A DNA stretch of 64,000 nucleotides, taken from NCBI RefSeq assembly GCF_001611795.1, contig NZ_CP015098.1, positions 1,612,001-1,676,000 of the forward strand, given 5' to 3'. Each line of letters starts with the position of its first letter. The first letter of the stretch is position 1. The notes under the pieces were generated by a model. That model made no database searches. It was not told the origin of the DNA and was given only the letters and a program-made list of their open reading frames with translations. The position numbers and the translations under genes were made by a program. Shown here one piece after another: positions 54,984 to 64,000 of this stretch. The stretch is from Streptomyces qaidamensis (lineage in GTDB: Bacteria; Actinomycetota; Actinomycetes; Streptomycetales; Streptomycetaceae).

Positions 54984-55772
54984 TCAGACGAGCGGCCCGT
55001 AGAGACCGGGCCGCCGGTCGAGCAGATACGGGTTGGCCTCGCGCGAGGCGGCGAGGAAGGCGGGATCGACGTCGGCGAGGACGAGGTCCTCACCGCGACC
55101 GGCCCGGGTGCGGGCGATCCCGTCGGGACCGGCGAGCGTCGACAGGCCCACGAACTCGAACTCGCCCTCCCGGCCGGCCCGGTTGACGTACGCGACGTAC
55201 ATCTGGTTCTCGAAGGCCCGCACCGGGATCATCGACTCGGCGACGAACTGGAACGGGTGCATCTGCGCGGTCGGCACGACGAGCAGGTCGGTGCCGGCGA
55301 GGGCGTGGGCCCGGACGTTCTCCGGGAACTCCACGTCGTAGCAGATGAGGATGCCGACGCGTACGCCGTCGATCTCGGCCTGGACGATCTGCTGGTCGCC
55401 GGGCGTGAAGTGGTCGCGCTCGAAGCAGCCGAAGAGGTGGGTCTTGCGGTAGTTCGCGAGCCGGGTGCCGTCGGCGGAGATCAGCTGGGCGGAGTTGAAC
55501 ACGGCGTCGCCGTCGCGCTCGGGATACGCGTAGGCGATCGCCAGACCGTGCCTCGTCGCGATCTCGGCGATCGCGTCCGCGCACTCGCCGTCGGCGGGCT
55601 CGGCGAGGCGGGCGACGGCGTCGCCGATCGCGTACCCGGTCAGGAACATCTCCGGCGTCACGAGCAGCCCCGCGCCCGCGGCGGCGGCCCGGCCCGCGCC
55701 CTCGTCGAGGACCTTGAGGTTCTCGACGGTGGAGCCGGGGCGGCCGGAGCTCTGGAGCAGGGCGGTGCGCAT
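54984..55772 (-). CDS. nitrilase-superfamily amidase
   Basis: 262 aa from ATG 55772. The triad is visible: Glu41 in TPEMF, Lys110 in NYRKTHLF and Cys144 in ICYDVEFPE. The length and the surrounding motifs fit the carbon-nitrogen hydrolases that cleave aliphatic amides or N-carbamoyl compounds. It is the first gene of a two-gene operon with the amine oxidase, suggesting it hydrolyses an amide made by that enzyme. Confidence 0.9.
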   Translation of the reverse strand: MRTALLQSSGRPGSTVENLKVLDEGAGRAAAAGAGLLVTPEMFLTGYAIGDAVARLAEPADGECADAIAEIATRHGLAIAYAYPERDGDAVFNSAQLISADGTRLANYRKTHLFGCFERDHFTPGDQQIVQAEIDGVRVGILICYDVEFPENVRAHALAGTDLLVVPTAQMHPFQFVAESMIPVRAFENQMYVAYVNRAGREGEFEFVGLSTLAGPDGIARTRAGRGEDLVLADVDPAFLAASREANPYLLDRRPGLYGPLV

Positions 55773-55873
55773 GCGTGTTCCTCACCGGGCGAAGGGTGGT
55801 CAAAGGGCCCACCGGGTCGTTGGAGGGGCCACGTAGACGGTACGGGCGGCTGACCAGGGCGGACAAGAAGGAG

Positions 55874-55938
55874 CCGTTGCGCGCCGGTGAACGGTTCGTT
55901 GCGTGCGTCCGGGCACGGGCGGCGATTCGTTGCGCGCC
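55874..55938. promoter_or_regulatory. triple GTTGCG motif before the amidase-oxidase operon
   Basis: CCGTTGCGCGCC (55874-55885), TTCGTTGCGTGCG (55895-55907) and TTCGTTGCGCGCC (55926-55938) are three direct copies spaced about two and three helix turns. Related GTTGC/GCAAC motifs lie before the APC permease, and an Lrp regulator lies in between. They are likely Lrp-type operators. The rest of the 319-bp gap shows no gene. Confidence 0.55.
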
Positions 55939-56091
55939 CTGAGTCGTAGCCCGGCTCCTCCTCGGAGCCCGGGCCCGTCCCCGTCTCCCCCGCCGTGCGG
56001 CGGAGACGGAGTCCCGCCCTGCGCGCGATGTCCTGGCCGCACCGGGCCGGGAGAGTAGGGGCTGTCCAGTCGACCTGCGGAAAGGACCGAA

Positions 56092-56628
56092 ATGAAGCGC
56101 CGTACGAAGATCGTCGTGCTCGGCTCCGCACTGCTGCTCACCGCCGGGGCGGCCTCGGCCGCGACCGCGTCGGACGCGCCCCGGCAACGGGAGGCCGCGG
56201 CCCTCACCGGCACCGCCGACCTGTACCGCTCGGCCGGGGACGACATCACGTTCTCGTTCGACGCGCATCTGGCCGCGAAGGACAAGGCCGATCCGATGAA
56301 GGCCACCGGCACCTTCCGGTTCAGCCACTATCTGAACGGCTCCGGCGCCCGGGCCGAGGTCGAGGTCGACTGCCTGGTCACCGGCGGCAAGGTGGCCGTC
56401 GTCTCCGGTGTGATCACCGAGTCGGACCTGCCGGGCGCCGAGGGCAAGCGCGTCGGCGTCACCGTCCACGACCTCGGCCGCCACGACCGGCTCGGCTACA
56501 GCTGGGCCTCGACGGGCCGTCCCGGCGAGGGCAATGAACCGCCCCAGTGCGTGAGTTCCGCCCCCTTCGAGAAGGTCAAGAAGGGGACGGGCGACTTCAC
56601 GGTCGTCCCTTGGCAGCCCGAGCTCTAG
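56092..56628 (+). CDS. secreted hypothetical protein
   Basis: 178 aa from ATG 56092, preceded by GGAAAGGA. It has a signal peptide (RRTKIVVLGSALLLTAGAAS, cut near ATA-S). The mature part is a beta-rich domain with GTADLYRSAGDDITFSFDAH and GTFRFSHYLNGSGARAEV, a single Cys pair region (EVDCLVTGG; PPQCVSS), no enzyme motif. It resembles small secreted Streptomyces proteins of unknown role. Its last 32 bases overlap the convergent MFS gene. Confidence 0.8.
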   Translation: MKRRTKIVVLGSALLLTAGAASAATASDAPRQREAAALTGTADLYRSAGDDITFSFDAHLAAKDKADPMKATGTFRFSHYLNGSGARAEVEVDCLVTGGKVAVVSGVITESDLPGAEGKRVGVTVHDLGRHDRLGYSWASTGRPGEGNEPPQCVSSAPFEKVKKGTGDFTVVPWQPEL

Positions 56629-57793
56629 CCAACGCCAGGGCCGTCACGAGGTAGGGAAACGCCAGCACCGCGAAGACCGTGCCGTGCGGCAAGTCCGTCC
56701 CGAGCAGCGCGTACACGCCGAACGTGGCGACCGTGGCCAGCTCGGTGCCCAGGCTCGCCACGGACGTCAGCGTGGCCCGGCGGGACTCGTCGATGCGGTG
56801 CTGAAGACGGACGTCGGCGAGTACCTCGGCCAGCTGGAACCCCGCGAAGGCGAGGCTCACGAGGGCGATTCCCGCCAGGGAGCGGGACACGGCTCCCACG
56901 GCCAGGGCGAGGGCGGCGCCCGCGAGCAGCATCGCGAGCCCGCTCGTGCCGAGCCGTTCGGCCGGTCCGGCCAGGAGGCTGCCGAGGGTGACGCCGGCCC
57001 AGATCAGCATGATCAGGTAGGGCACCGTCGCCTCGGCGACGCCGATGTCGCGGACCAGCAGGGGGGTGTACTCGTCGAGTGCGCCCCATACCGCGGCCAC
57101 GGCCGGGATCAGCAGCAGGGCGCCGCGCACCGAACGGTCCCCACGGAGCCCGGCGAGTCCGGTCCGCAGGGTCGCCGCCCAGGTGTCACCCGCGTCGTCC
57201 GCCCGCACCCGGTGCTCGGGGAACCGGGTCGCGGTGACCGCGGTCAGTACGCAGGCCAGGAAGCTCGCGGCCCCGACGGCCGCGTAGCCGCCCTGCGCGA
57301 AGACGGGCCCCGCCAGGCCGATGGACGCCACGGTGCCCAGCAGTCGCGCGGCCCGGGCCCGGCCCATGATCCGCGCGTACCGGTCGGCGGCGCAGAGCCG
57401 GTCCAGTTCGTCGTAGACCAGCGCCTCCAGAGCGCCGGAGCCGAGCGCCCCGCCCGCGCCCCACAGGATGAAGCCCACCGCGAAGGCCCCGTACGACGGT
57501 ACGGCCACCCACAGCGCGAAGCCGGCGGCGGTGAGCAGGGGACCGGTCCACAGCAGCCTGCGGCGCGAGACGGCGTCGGCCCAGGCGCCGGAGGGCACTT
57601 CGAGCACCACACCGGTGATCGACCACAGCGCGAACAGGGAGGAGATCTGCCAGAGCGACATGCCGGTGTCGGCGAACAGCAGCGCGTACACCGGGTAGAG
57701 CAGGACGAAGTCGTCGAGGAACGCGTAGCCGTACAGCGTGCGTGTCAGACGGCGGACGCCGGTGGCGGGCACGCGTGCGGGTGAGAGTGTCAT
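56597..57793 (-). CDS. MFS transporter
   Basis: 398 aa from ATG 57793 after GGGAAGG. About 12 membrane helices with LYGYAFLDDFVLLYPVYALL at the start and the loop GAWADAVSRRRLL; the family resembles small drug- or metabolite-efflux MFS members. C-terminal codons overlap the secreted-protein gene. Substrate not predictable. Confidence 0.85.
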   Translation of the reverse strand: MTLSPARVPATGVRRLTRTLYGYAFLDDFVLLYPVYALLFADTGMSLWQISSLFALWSITGVVLEVPSGAWADAVSRRRLLWTGPLLTAAGFALWVAVPSYGAFAVGFILWGAGGALGSGALEALVYDELDRLCAADRYARIMGRARAARLLGTVASIGLAGPVFAQGGYAAVGAASFLACVLTAVTATRFPEHRVRADDAGDTWAATLRTGLAGLRGDRSVRGALLLIPAVAAVWGALDEYTPLLVRDIGVAEATVPYLIMLIWAGVTLGSLLAGPAERLGTSGLAMLLAGAALALAVGAVSRSLAGIALVSLAFAGFQLAEVLADVRLQHRIDESRRATLTSVASLGTELATVATFGVYALLGTDLPHGTVFAVLAFPYLVTALALARARAAKGRP

Positions 57794-57929
57794 GAGGCCT
57801 TCCCGGAAGGACGGATCGGACGCCGGAGGTACGGCGTCCGAGGCGGTCCTCGGGAGGCACGGCTGGTGGATCAATGTCGCCAGGTCATGACACCCAGGCT
57901 AGAGGTGTCTCGTGGAGCGGGCCACGGAG

Positions 57930-58382
57930 TTACGTGGGCGACCCGGACGAGAAGCGCCGCAGCAGCGGCGACAGCACGAGCACGGACTTGGTCCGCTCGA
58001 CGAACGGCTCCCCGGCGATCCGTTCCAGGACCCGTTCGAAGTGGCGCATGTCGGAGGCGAAGACCTGGACGATGGCGTCCGCGTCCCCGGTGACGGTGGA
58101 CGCGGCCACGACCTCCTGGTAGCGCTCCAGACCCCGCTGGATGGTCTCCGGGGAGGTGTTCCCGCGGCAGTAGATCTCGACGAACCCCTCGGTCTCCCAG
58201 CCGAGGGCGCCCGGATCCACCCGTACGGTGAAGCCGGTGATGGCTCCGGTGGCCCGCAGCCGGTCCACGCGCCGTTTCACGGCGGGTGCGGACAGGCCGA
58301 CGAGCCCCCCGATGTCGGCGTAGGAGCGGCGGGCGTCCTCGGCGAGGGCGTGCACGATGCGTTCGTCGAGATCGTTCAGCAC
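57930..58382 (-). CDS. Lrp/AsnC-family regulator
   Basis: 150 aa from GTG 58382. Helix-turn-helix LDERIVHALAEDARRSYADI with SAPAVKRRVDRLRATGAI and a RAM-type domain (FVEIYCRGNTSPET, STVTGDADAIVQVFASDM). It lies 10 bp after the APC permease on the same strand and so is co-transcribed. Together with GTTGC motifs before the permease and before the amidase-oxidase pair, it probably controls amino-acid uptake and breakdown. Confidence 0.92.
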   Translation of the reverse strand: MLNDLDERIVHALAEDARRSYADIGGLVGLSAPAVKRRVDRLRATGAITGFTVRVDPGALGWETEGFVEIYCRGNTSPETIQRGLERYQEVVAASTVTGDADAIVQVFASDMRHFERVLERIAGEPFVERTKSVLVLSPLLRRFSSGSPT

Positions 58383-58392
58383 AGTGGGTCGA

Positions 58393-59862
58393 TCACTTCT
58401 CGGATGGTGCCAGTCGGGAGCGGCGGAAGCCGTACCCGAAGTAGAACACGAGCCCGGCGGCCATCCAGACACCGAAGACGACCCAGGTCACGGTCGACAG
58501 GCTGCCCATCATCCAGACGCAGAAGGCGAAGCCCAGCGCGGGCATGACCGGCGAGAGCGGGACCCGGAAGGTGCGGGGCATGTCCGGCTTGGTCCGGCGC
58601 AGCACGACGACGGCCACGTTGACGAGGGCGAAGGCGAACAGGGTGCCGATGCTGGTGGCGTCGGCGAGCTGCCCGAGCGGGATCGCGGCGGCCAGGACAC
58701 CGCAGAACAGCGACACGATGAGGGTGTTGGCGCGCGGGGCACCGGTCTTCGGGTGGACCTTGGCGAACACCTTCGGCACGAGCCCGTCGCGGGACATGGC
58801 GAACAGGATGCGGGTCTGGCCGTACAGCACGGTCAGCACCACGCTCGCGATGGCGATGACGGCGCAGAAGGCGAGCAGCGTGCCCCAGAAGGTCTGCCCG
58901 GTGACCTCGCGCATGATCTGGGCGAGGGCGGCCTCGGAGTCGGTGAAGTTCTCCCACGGCTTGGCGCCGACGGCGACGGCGGCGACGAGGACGTACAGCG
59001 CGGTGACGACGACCAGTGACAGCATGATCGCGCGGGGCAGGTCGCGCTGGGCGTTCTTCGCCTCCTCCCCGGCGGTGGAGGCGGCGTCGAAGCCGATGTA
59101 GGAGAAGAACAGGGTGGCGCCGGCGGCGCTGACCCCGGCCATGCCGAGCGGCATGAAGTTCTCGTAGTTGCCGGAGCGGAAGCCCTGCACGCCGATGGCG
59201 CAGAACATCACCAGCGCGGCGATCTTCACGATGACCATGACGGTGTTGGCGCGGGCGGACTCGCGGGCGCCGCCCAGCAGGAACGCCATCGCCAGCAGCA
59301 CGACGATCAGGGCCGGCAGGTTGAACACGCCGCCGTCGCCGGGCGGGGCGGACAGGGCGGCCGGGATGGTGACGCCGATGGTGCCGTCGAGCAGTTCGTT
59401 GAGGTACTCGCCCCAGCCGACGGCGACGGCGGCGACCGACACGCCGTACTCCAGGACCAGGCACCAGCCGCATATCCAGGCGATCAGCTCGCCCATCGTT
59501 GCGTACGCATACGAGTACGAGGAGCCGGAGACCGGGATGGAGCCGGCCAGTTCGGCGTAGGACAGGGCCGAGAAGAGGGCCGTGAGGCCGGCGATGACGA
59601 AGGAGAGCGTGACGGCCGGGCCCGCCTTGGGGACGGCCTCGCCGAGCACGACGAAGATGCCGGTGCCGAGGGTGGCACCGATGCTGATCATGGTGAGCTG
59701 CCACAGCCCGAGGGTGCGGCGCAGCGACCCTCCCTCGCCCTGACCACCCTCTGCGACCAGGCGTTCCACGGGCTTGCGGCGCATGAGGCGCGCACCGATG
59801 CCGGGGGATGCGGGGGCGGCTGTCTGGCCTGGGTTCTGCGGTGGTGCGCCTTGGTCGAGCAC
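58393..59862 (-). CDS. APC-family amino-acid permease
   Basis: 489 aa from GTG 59862, with AAGGAG nine bases upstream. The first helix LTMISIGATLGTGIFVVLGE with the GTGIF motif, SYAELAGSIPVSGSSYSYAY, and about 12 to 14 helices define a cationic amino-acid transporter (CAT)-like APC protein. It is upstream of its Lrp regulator, and its 5' region carries several GTTGC repeats. Substrate unproven; cationic or aromatic amino acid likely. Confidence 0.92.
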   Translation of the reverse strand: MLDQGAPPQNPGQTAAPASPGIGARLMRRKPVERLVAEGGQGEGGSLRRTLGLWQLTMISIGATLGTGIFVVLGEAVPKAGPAVTLSFVIAGLTALFSALSYAELAGSIPVSGSSYSYAYATMGELIAWICGWCLVLEYGVSVAAVAVGWGEYLNELLDGTIGVTIPAALSAPPGDGGVFNLPALIVVLLAMAFLLGGARESARANTVMVIVKIAALVMFCAIGVQGFRSGNYENFMPLGMAGVSAAGATLFFSYIGFDAASTAGEEAKNAQRDLPRAIMLSLVVVTALYVLVAAVAVGAKPWENFTDSEAALAQIMREVTGQTFWGTLLAFCAVIAIASVVLTVLYGQTRILFAMSRDGLVPKVFAKVHPKTGAPRANTLIVSLFCGVLAAAIPLGQLADATSIGTLFAFALVNVAVVVLRRTKPDMPRTFRVPLSPVMPALGFAFCVWMMGSLSTVTWVVFGVWMAAGLVFYFGYGFRRSRLAPSEK

Positions 59863-59974
59863 GCGCTTGGCTCCTTGTCGCTGCCGGTCAGGGCGGCAGG
59901 GACCGCGGGCACCCTTGAGCAGGGACCCACCGAGCGGAGTCCCCGCCACGCCACGTACGAGGCGACAGCCTATG

Positions 59975-60088
59975 AGCAACGGCGTTGCTGGTGAAATGCA
60001 GCAACCTTGCGCATACCCGCAAGATCATTGCGTTCCTCGCGGAGGGCCGGAGGTTCGTTGCACGGCTGTTTGCGTCCGTTGCGCACGG
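59975..60088. promoter_or_regulatory. cluster of Lrp-type sites before the APC permease
   Basis: A perfect palindrome AGCAAC-GGC-GTTGCT is at 59975-59989 and CTTGCG-CATACC-CGCAAG at 60006-60023. Copies of CGTTGC follow at 60056-60061 (TTCGTTGCACGG) and 60077-60082 (CCGTTGCGCACGG). The last ones lie in the 3' end of the broken GNAT gene. Confidence 0.55.
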
Positions 60089-60670
60089 CTTGCTCGGGAC
60101 AGCGCTTTCACGAGGAACGTGAGCCTCTCGGCACATTCGCGCGTGACGCCCGCGTGGTCCTGGTACGACCAGCGGCCGACGTAGGGGACCGGGGGCTGAT
60201 GGCCGAGCCGGGCGTACAGCGCGGCGGCGCGCGGGTTGTCCTCGGCGACGCCGAGACCGATGGCCGTGCGGCCCGGCTCACGGGCGCGTTCCTCGGCCGC
60301 CTCGATCAGGGCGGTGCCGATGCCGTGCGAGCGCGCCGGGGGCCACACGCTCAGCGCGTTGATCTCCGGGCAGCCGGGCAGCGCCGCCCGTACGGCGGCG
60401 TCGCAGCCGCCCCAGCGCACCTCCGTGTGCCCGAACGGGCCGCCCGCCCCGCCAGGCGACGAGGTAGCTGCTCAGGCCCCGCTCCTGGCGTTCGTGGCGG
60501 CGCGCGTGGAACGAGGTGGCGTTCGGCGAGCCGATGTACCGGTCGAGCAGCGCCACGTCGGCGGTGCGGCGGTGCGGCGGTGCGGCGGTGCGGCGGTGCG
60601 GCGGTGCGGCGGTGCGGCGGTGCGGCGGTGGAGGATCTCCTGGCGTTCGACGGTAGGCCCGGGCACGCAC
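60025..60670 (-). pseudogene. GNAT acetyltransferase, frameshifted, with repeat-expanded 5' end
   Basis: The C-terminal two thirds encode a normal GNAT: VRWGGCDAAVRAAL, PGCPEINALSVWPPARSHGI, GTALIEAAEERAR and GLGVAEDNPRAAALYARLGH. The N-terminal part, VALLDRYIGSPNATSFHARR with SSYLVAW, is in another frame. The switch lies within the G-rich stretch at about 60439-60442, where one extra base breaks the frame. The 5' end is an 8-bp microsatellite that shifts frame by copy number, and neither GTG 60670 nor GTG 60666 has a good ribosome site. A sequencing error at either place cannot be excluded. Confidence 0.8.
60561..60630. repeat. 8-bp microsatellite (octanucleotide), 8.75 copies
   Basis: The unit GCGGTGCG is repeated eight times without error (60561-60624), and a further 6 bases of the unit follow (60625-60630). 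The unit length is not a multiple of three, so each gain or loss shifts the frame between the GNAT body and its two GTG starts. Confidence 0.92.
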
Positions 60671-60671
60671 G

Positions 60672-60702
60672 AAGGCCCCCGGTCTTTCCCGCCGGGGGCC
60701 TT
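60672..60702 (-). terminator. terminator after guaB1-type gene
   Basis: Perfect 11-bp stem AAGGCCCCCGG/CCGGGGGCCTT with a 9-base loop, 18 bp beyond the guaB1 stop. It abuts the GTG starts of the GNAT pseudogene, so GNAT would lack read-through from guaB1. Confidence 0.85.
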
Positions 60703-60720
60703 GGCGTCGGGGCGAGCCCG

Positions 60721-62271
<1,551 letters not shown>

Positions 62272-62646
62272 TCATCCAGGCTGGCCAGGGGGGCTCTCGG
62301 AGGATTCTCCAAGGCCGAGGGTCACGAACAGTCCAGGGCCCCGGTCCGTCGCCTCGGCGAAGATCTCCTCGGCGACCTGCCACTCCTCGGGCCGCGTCTC
62401 GGCGTACGTCCGCCAGCCCTGGACGACGACCAGCAGGCCGCGCTCGCCGGCCCCGTCGGGCCAGAGGGCGGGGTCGGCCATGGAGTCGGCGAGGGCGTCC
62501 CAGTTGCGGCCGAACCAGTCGGGCAGGGCCAGGTCACGGGCACAGCGGTCCATGAAGGCCGCCTTGTCCGTGACCCCGCCCAGGTCCAGGACGACCACGA
62601 TCCGGCCCGCCGGGTCGTCCGGCACCCCGCGCGACTGCCTGACCAT
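62272..62646 (-). CDS. barstar-family protein
   Basis: 124 aa from ATG 62646. The barstar core is VVVLDLGGVTDKAAFMDRCA and LPDWFGRNWDALADSMADP, ending in a beta-strand region. Barstar is the inhibitor of the RNase barnase. No barnase-like gene is in view, so this may act as an orphan immunity protein or on another RNase. It ends 36 bp before the ATG alternative start of guaB1 and follows the SorC regulator by 3 bp, so they share a transcript. Confidence 0.9.
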   Translation of the reverse strand: MVRQSRGVPDDPAGRIVVVLDLGGVTDKAAFMDRCARDLALPDWFGRNWDALADSMADPALWPDGAGERGLLVVVQGWRTYAETRPEEWQVAEEIFAEATDRGPGLFVTLGLGESSESPPGQPG

Positions 62647-62649
62647 CCG

Positions 62650-63669
62650 TCAGACTCCGTCCGGGTCGGACCGGTTGAGCGCGGACTTCGGCGCCGGGCC
62701 GGCCGTCATCAGGTAGTCCGCGGCCGACGTGTCCGTCACGAGGCTGGTGACGAGCCCCGACCGCAGCACGGCGTCGATCGCGGGCCCCTTGCGCTGCCCG
62801 CCCGCGATCGCGACGACCTCGGGGATCCGGCGGAGCTGGTCGGCCTTCACCGTGATGCACCGCTCGCCCAGGTCCCGGCCGACCCGGCGGCCCTCGGCGT
62901 CGAAGAGGTGCGCGGACATCTCGGCGGCGACCCCGAGGGACGCGTAGTGCGACCGCTCCTCGTCACTGAGCATGTCGTGCACGGTGGAGATGCCCGGCTC
63001 CCAGGACCCGATGGAGACACAGGCGACGGTGACCTTGTCGAAGTGCTCGAAGGCCCGGGCGATGCCCGTCTGGTTGCGCAGCGCCGCGGCCGTGGCCGCG
63101 TCGGGCAGCAGCATGGGCGCGTAGATGGGGTGGGCGTCCCCGCCGGCCACCTGGGCGGCGCGGCGCACTGCCTCGACCGAGCCGCGTTCGGCGGTCCCGG
63201 CGTCGTACACGCCCGTCAGCTGCACCACCGTGCACGGTGGCAGCCGGTCGAGCGCCGCCGCCATGTGGATGGTGGAGCGGCCCCAGGCCAGGCCCAGCAC
63301 ATCACCTTCGTCGACCAGTTCGCCGAGCAGGTCGGCGGCCACCTCTCCCAGGTTCTCGGGGTCGGGTGTCTCCTCGGCCTCGGCCGGGGACTCCACCACG
63401 ACAGCGTGCCTGAGGCCGTAGCGGGCGCGGAGCGCGTCCGAGCGCTCGGCGTCCAGCTCCGCAGGCACACGGATCTCGATACGCACGAGATCCCGTTCGA
63501 GGGCGGTCTCCAGGACCCGGGCCACCTTGAAGCGGCTGACGCCGAACTCCTCCGCGATCTGGATCTTGGATTTGCCCTCGAGGTAGAAGCGGCGGGCCAT
63601 GGCCGCCGCCTGCACCAGCTCAGCGGGTCCCATCCGCATGGCTGACCGGCCCGCCGACATACCCGACAC
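62650..63669 (-). CDS. SorC/DeoR-type sugar-binding transcriptional regulator
   Basis: 339 aa from GTG 63669, with GAGGAG seven bases before it; a GTG 24 bases earlier has none. N-terminal helix-turn-helix: AAMARRFYLEGKSKIQIAEE with FGVSRFKVARVLETAL. The rest is a SorC sugar-phosphate-binding domain (VLGLAWGRSTIHMAAAL; VTVACVSIGSWEPGIS; IPEVVAIAGGQRKGPAIDAV). It lies 102 bp after rpe in the same direction and may respond to a pentose or ribulose phosphate. Confidence 0.92.
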   Translation of the reverse strand: MSGMSAGRSAMRMGPAELVQAAAMARRFYLEGKSKIQIAEEFGVSRFKVARVLETALERDLVRIEIRVPAELDAERSDALRARYGLRHAVVVESPAEAEETPDPENLGEVAADLLGELVDEGDVLGLAWGRSTIHMAAALDRLPPCTVVQLTGVYDAGTAERGSVEAVRRAAQVAGGDAHPIYAPMLLPDAATAAALRNQTGIARAFEHFDKVTVACVSIGSWEPGISTVHDMLSDEERSHYASLGVAAEMSAHLFDAEGRRVGRDLGERCITVKADQLRRIPEVVAIAGGQRKGPAIDAVLRSGLVTSLVTDTSAADYLMTAGPAPKSALNRSDPDGV

Positions 63670-63771
63670 GGCGATCTCCTCACTGCTGTTCACACTCTGG
63701 ATTCGCCGTTCATCCTTGCAGATCCGGCGCGGATGATCAGCCCTGATGAGAGCCGTTCACTTTGCTGTGGC

Positions 63772-64000
63772 TCAGTGGTCGCAGGCCCAGGAGGCCTTGG
63801 CCGTCGTCGCCTCCGCCTGGGTGCGTAGTGCACGTACCGCCTGGGCCGGGTCGTTTGCCCCGTAGACCGCCGATCCGGCCACGAAGACGTCGGCTCCGGC
63901 GTCCGCGCACCGCTCGATGGTGGAAGCGGAAACTCCGCCGTCGACCTGGAGCCAGAGCTCCAGTCCGTGCTTGCTGATCAACTCGCGGGTGCGGCGAATC
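63772..64000 (-). CDS. rpe: ribulose-phosphate 3-epimerase, C-terminal part
   Basis: About 76 codons are seen, ending at 63772; the N-terminal part is beyond the window. [20 protein letters not shown] holds the phosphate-gripper and catalytic Asp of Rpe, followed by [20 protein letters not shown]. It interconverts ribulose- and xylulose-5-phosphate in the pentose phosphate pathway. In Streptomyces it typically precedes a SorC-type regulator, as here. Confidence 0.93.
   Translation of the reverse strand, partial: IRRTRELISKHGLELWLQVDGGVSASTIERCADAGADVFVAGSAVYGANDPAQAVRALRTQAEATTAKASWACDH

Noticed and set aside
60561..60630. CRISPR or protein-coding repeat interpretation of the octanucleotide array
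   Set aside because: There are no spacers, and the unit is 8 bp with direct tandem copies, which makes a microsatellite.

Overview
The window is chromosomal DNA from a Streptomyces or a close relative. Very high G+C, GTG and TTG starts, ATGA or GTGA stop-start overlaps and the gene content all point there: smeA-sffA, rbpA, ppm1, an FMN-riboswitch rib operon, a dasR-type chitinase promoter and an ECF41 sigma factor. From memory, the gene order resembles the SCO1400-SCO1464 arm of Streptomyces coelicolor. I saw no tRNA, rRNA, CRISPR array, insertion sequence, prophage or large biosynthetic cluster. Most genes are ordinary housekeeping or conserved Streptomyces genes, with local novelty in small structures.

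Layout, left to right. 1-4.9 kb: a leftward three-gene operon encoding a coiled-coil P-loop ATPase (cut by the window edge), a winged-helix-like protein and a kleisin-like protein, reminiscent of MksBEF/Wadjet condensins. 5-10.3 kb: a GntR regulator and a divergent, overlapping operon for 5-oxoproline use (MFS permease, DUF1445 hydro-lyase, pxpA, pxpB, pxpC). 10.4-15.3 kb: two GT-B glycosyltransferases, an SGNH hydrolase and a HEAT-repeat protein. 15.6-18.2 kb: an ankyrin protein and the sporulation genes smeA-sffA. 18.2-22.7 kb: a MocR regulator divergent from a YczE-like protein, then a glycerophosphodiesterase and an MFS protein. 22.8-29.8 kb: rbpA behind a SigR promoter, fxsA, ppm1, an amidohydrolase, an Lrp regulator, two small proteins and an acyl-CoA dehydrogenase.

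30-40.2 kb: a GH18 chitinase under dre-like operators, TetR, a Tat-exported C39-like peptidase, a small P-loop kinase, a probable small RNA, an EccA-like AAA+ ATPase and two CNNM/CorC-type CBS membrane proteins. 40.2-44.8 kb: a leftward line of ribE, ribM, ribBA, ribH, hisE, hisG and a membrane protein, led by an FMN riboswitch. 45-49.7 kb: an ECF41 sigma factor with its probable target, an NAD(P)-binding protein, then a ROK regulator and a divergent MFS permease. 49.8-53.2 kb: a uracil/xanthine-type permease, a GH6 glycosidase and a DUF5995 protein. 53.2-60.1 kb: a nitrilase-family amidase and a flavin amine oxidase, a secreted protein, an MFS protein, an Lrp regulator and an APC amino-acid permease; shared GTTGCG motifs suggest a local amino-acid regulon. 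60.0-64 kb: a broken GNAT gene with an 8-bp microsatellite, a GuaB1-type protein, barstar, a SorC-type regulator and the end of rpe.

The points most worth a second look are the condensin-like operon, the chitinase-type promoter standing alone in front of the ECF41 gene, the octanucleotide repeat and frameshift in the GNAT gene, the small RNA before the EccA-like gene, and the SffA P-loop that lacks its lysine. All coordinates were read by eye, and homology claims come from recognised motifs, not searches.
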